Both the position numbers and the translations under genes were made by a program. From Rhodospirillaceae bacterium (lineage in GTDB: Bacteria > Pseudomonadota > Alphaproteobacteria > UBA7985): a stretch of 8,132 nucleotides of DNA. The notes beneath the pieces were generated by a model that was not told the DNA's origin, did not search any database, and saw only the letters and a list, made by a program, of their open reading frames with translations. Where the stretch lies: assembly GCA_002700865.1 (NCBI GenBank), contig PAFB01000124.1, positions 1-8,132 on the forward strand. The letters run 5' to 3'. Of this stretch, positions 6,325-8,132 are shown piece after piece (the first letter of the stretch is position 1; each line of letters starts with the position of its first letter).

Positions 6325-7296
6325 TCAAGCTTGGGGCGCATCGCTTTGAATCATGGTGAACTGGTCCCGCAAGAACGGAACTTCGGCCAAAACAGGCTCG
6401 ACAGTTCGGGCTTGAATCAGGCTTCTCAGCATGGTTTCAAGCATGTCCGCGAGGCTGTCAGCACCGCCCGGAACCGTCATCAGTGCGATTTCCCGTGCAA
6501 ACTGTGCCCGGGGAAAGGAATGCAGCGTGAGTTCAGGCCAAAGGTTGCGCGCACGGTTGAAGCAGGTTGCGGTCGTGATGGTCCAGCCCTGTCCACCAGC
6601 GACCAAAGTCATCAGCGCCTGATTGCTTTCCGCGCTCATCCGCTGGGGCAGCGTGATCCGCAACCGGTTCAGCTGCGCCTCGATCTGACGGCCGATGTGT
6701 TGCTCGGGCGAATACCGCAAGAATGGCAGGTCTTTAGGCGGTTTGCTGAAGTCGGGGCAATCAGCCCCGGTCGGCACAACCACCACGTAGGGGTCGCGGA
6801 GCAAGGGCCGCTGGACCAACCCCGCCAACCCCTCAACCGGCACTGTCGCAACCCCGGCATCGACGCGCCGGTCGATGAGCAGTTGCAGGATTTCGTGGCT
6901 GGGGCGTGAAAAATGCTCAAAGGCGCAGTTGGGAAGCCTGCGGGCAAGTTGCAGCGTCAGGGCGGGTGCCACGTCCGTATCAAAGTCATCAATCAGCCCC
7001 AGACGCAGGCGCCGGATTGCCTGCGGTCCGTCGGCAAGCATATCGCTTTCAGCCGCAAGCAGACGCTCAAGCACCGCTTCGGCGTGCCCGAGAAACCGGT
7101 GCCCTTTGGCCGTCAGGGCGAGCGGGCGCTTGCTGTGGTCAACCAGCGGAGAGCCGAGGTGATGTTCCAGTTTCTGCAGATGGCTGGACAGCGTGCTGGC
7201 CGATAACCCTGACCGCTGCGCTGCATGCTGCAGCGAACCGCTCTTTGCTACCGCAACAAAGGCCTGGAGCCAAAGAAGTGAGAGTTTGGACGACAT
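6325..7296 (-). CDS. LysR-family transcriptional regulator
   Basis: This 323-residue protein has the usual length and layout of the LysR family. An N-terminal winged helix-turn-helix occupies about residues 6-65: 'WLQAFVAVAKSGSLQHAAQRSGLS' style first helices, 'SASTLSSHLQKLEHHLG' recognition helix region, then 'LVDHSKRPLALTAKGHRFL'. A linker helix follows (about 68-90), and residues from about 94 ('RRLRLGLIDDFDTDVAPAL') onward form the periplasmic-binding-protein-like effector domain that senses a small ligand. The start at 7296 is supported by AGGTG 7 bases upstream. It faces the MttB-family gene tail to tail, so it is not in the operons it may control; the dyad at 4643-4696 between the divergent genes is its most plausible target. 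The inducer is likely the amine substrate or a product, which is inference. The neighbouring curlin gene is a second, less likely target. Confidence 0.93.
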   Translation of the reverse strand: MSSKLSLLWLQAFVAVAKSGSLQHAAQRSGLSASTLSSHLQKLEHHLGSPLVDHSKRPLALTAKGHRFLGHAEAVLERLLAAESDMLADGPQAIRRLRLGLIDDFDTDVAPALTLQLARRLPNCAFEHFSRPSHEILQLLIDRRVDAGVATVPVEGLAGLVQRPLLRDPYVVVVPTGADCPDFSKPPKDLPFLRYSPEQHIGRQIEAQLNRLRITLPQRMSAESNQALMTLVAGGQGWTITTATCFNRARNLWPELTLHSFPRAQFAREIALMTVPGGADSLADMLETMLRSLIQARTVEPVLAEVPFLRDQFTMIQSDAPQA

Positions 7297-7671
7297 GCCT
7301 CAACACCTACATCCCCCTTCTCTTGATCACAATGCTAGGCACCGTGGCTTTCCCGGGTGTTCCGAGGGGCGGCAAGGGAGCAACCGCACCGTCTGCTAAG
7401 GCAATAATGCGAACAGAAAATATAAGGATCTATTTTAAGTAAGGCATTCATTTCGACGCTGAAACAGAGGAAGTATCGCGAAATATCCTGTTTCCACAGC
7501 AGATATACCTGAAAATCGACCGTTACGGAGGGATGGCACAAAGGTGCGTGTCAACCGCAGCAACGTCCGGCTTACCAGCAGGGGGCAGCGAGAGGGCATC
7601 AACTCTAACATCCAAGGCGCGCTTGCACCTCAATCCACACCCACAGGGCGCCGTACTCAAAGGTCAAAACC
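7297..7671. other. Gap between the LysR regulator and the curlin gene: promoters of both
   Basis: This 375-base stretch separates two divergent genes and must hold both promoters. Bases about 7400-7450 are AT-rich. No convincing -35/-10 pair was found on either strand. The one clear structure is the inverted repeat at 7458-7500. A tiny frame of 11 codons opens at 7408 but has no support. Bases 7540-7660 are GC-rich again and hold only the curlin leader and its ribosome site (AAAGG at 7659-7663). Confidence 0.6.
7458..7500. promoter_or_regulatory. Long inverted repeat upstream of the curlin gene
   Basis: GCTG plus AAACAG (7458-7467) pairs with CTGTTT (7488-7493) and, after a 3-base bulge, CAGC (7497-7500), giving 10 paired positions around a 20-base spacer. 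The spacer contains the palindrome TCGCGA close to the dyad centre. It lies about 170 bases before the curlin start and about 160 before the LysR start, a suitable place for an activator or repressor site. The binding protein is unknown. Confidence 0.35.
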
Positions 7672-8103
7672 ATGTACGTCATTTCTGCATTTAAGCGCGC
7701 AGCCACGGTTGCACTGGTCGCATTCTCCCTCAGCGCGGCATCGGCACCTGCCTCCGCCAGTTCCAACATCTCCGGCAGCATCTCAATCGGCATTCAAGGG
7801 TCCACCCCGGAGGAGAAGCAAGCCATCTCCAACGGTCTTTTTCTGTACGCCTTGTTTCAGGGCTTGCAGGGCGATGAGGCTGCTTTGCGGCAACTGGGTA
7901 ACGGTAACGCCGCGGGTTTCTTGCAAGGCGGCTCGGGTAACTTCGGCATTATCGAGCAACATGGCGACGACCATACCGGTACGCTGACCCAGCAGGGCAA
8001 CGGCAACGCTTTTGGCTTGTTTCAGTTTGGTGAAGGCACCGAAGGGCATGTCACCCAGCAGGGCAATGGTGAGGGCGGTCTGTTGTTCCAGTTTGGTTTT
8101 TAA
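7672..8103 (+). CDS. Secreted curlin-repeat protein (CsgA/CsgB-like amyloid subunit)
   Basis: This 143-residue protein looks like a curli fibre subunit, exported and assembled as extracellular amyloid. Residues 1-30 are a Sec signal peptide (basic 'FKRA', hydrophobic 'ATVALVAFSLSAASA', likely cut after 'ASA'). A linker with 'TPEEKQAISNGLFLYALFQ' follows. From residue 74 on, glutamines recur exactly every 11 residues (74, 85, 96, 107, 118, 129, 140). The units match the curlin half-repeat Q-x-G-x2-N-x5; the first is 'QLGNGNAAGFLQ'. Six 11-residue units make three full 22-residue repeats plus a terminal 'QFGF', fewer than the five repeats of E. coli CsgA. Start: AAAGG 8 bases before the ATG. 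Other curli genes (CsgE, F, G type) are not in the window, which ends 29 bases later. Whether it is the major subunit or the nucleator cannot be told. Confidence 0.88.
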   Translation: MYVISAFKRAATVALVAFSLSAASAPASASSNISGSISIGIQGSTPEEKQAISNGLFLYALFQGLQGDEAALRQLGNGNAAGFLQGGSGNFGIIEQHGDDHTGTLTQQGNGNAFGLFQFGEGTEGHVTQQGNGEGGLLFQFGF

Positions 8104-8132
8104 CCCAGATCTTCGCGCTGGCGTCACGATCC

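Noticed and set aside
7408..7443. An 11-codon frame in the AT-rich part of the LysR-curlin gap as a leader peptide
   Set aside because: It has no codon pattern suggesting attenuation (no runs of one amino acid) and no adjoining terminator hairpin; likely chance.
7544..7987. A 147-codon plus-strand frame overlapping the curlin start
   Set aside because: Its Pro/Ser/Arg-rich translation is out of frame with the curlin gene, which has a signal peptide, a good ribosome site and clear repeats.
7891..8100. 33-base repeats considered as a possible CRISPR array or other noncoding repeat
   Set aside because: The units are contiguous, coding and match curlin half-repeats; there are no spacers.
7783..8127. 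A 114-codon open frame antisense to the curlin gene
   Set aside because: The regular curlin repeat on the plus strand explains the open antisense frame, which simply inherits the 33-base periodicity.

Overview
The window looks like chromosomal DNA of a GC-rich alphaproteobacterium, most likely of the Rhodobacterales (marine roseobacter type). This is an inference from the style of the proteins (a sarcosine/dimethylglycine dehydrogenase-like flavoprotein beside a non-pyrrolysine MttB-family methyltransferase, and a short curlin) and from the contrast between GC-rich genes and AT-rich gaps. No rRNA, tRNA, CRISPR array, insertion sequence or phage gene was seen.

Layout. On the minus strand, read from about 4573 down to 57, lie a FAD-dependent oxidoreductase with a C-terminal aminomethyltransferase (GCV_T) half (2153-4573), an aldehyde dehydrogenase (629-2056) and a small cupin protein (57-425). 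Diverging from the oxidoreductase on the plus strand is an MttB-family (trimethylamine methyltransferase-like) gene (4769-6304). The 195-base gap between these two genes is AT-rich and contains a striking set of three nested inverted repeats (4643-4696), the best candidate operator in the window. A LysR-family regulator (6325-7296, minus) converges on the MttB-family gene with only 20 bases between them. After a 375-base gap, a secreted curlin-repeat protein (7672-8103, plus) begins what is probably an unrelated curli-type locus running off the window end.

How the genes may work together (inference). The first four enzyme genes plus the LysR regulator resemble a catabolic locus for a methylated or quaternary amine. 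The MttB-like protein would remove a methyl group. The flavoprotein would oxidatively N-demethylate the remaining secondary or tertiary amine and pass the one-carbon unit to tetrahydrofolate on its GCV_T half. The aldehyde dehydrogenase would oxidise an aldehyde product, and the cupin has an unknown accessory role. The substrate cannot be read from sequence, and no corrinoid protein, the usual partner of MttB enzymes, is encoded here. The LysR protein probably controls the divergent promoter region.

The curlin protein is notable for a perfect 11-residue glutamine ladder (seven Gln, residues 74 to 140) and for recent-looking 66-base DNA duplication within its repeats.
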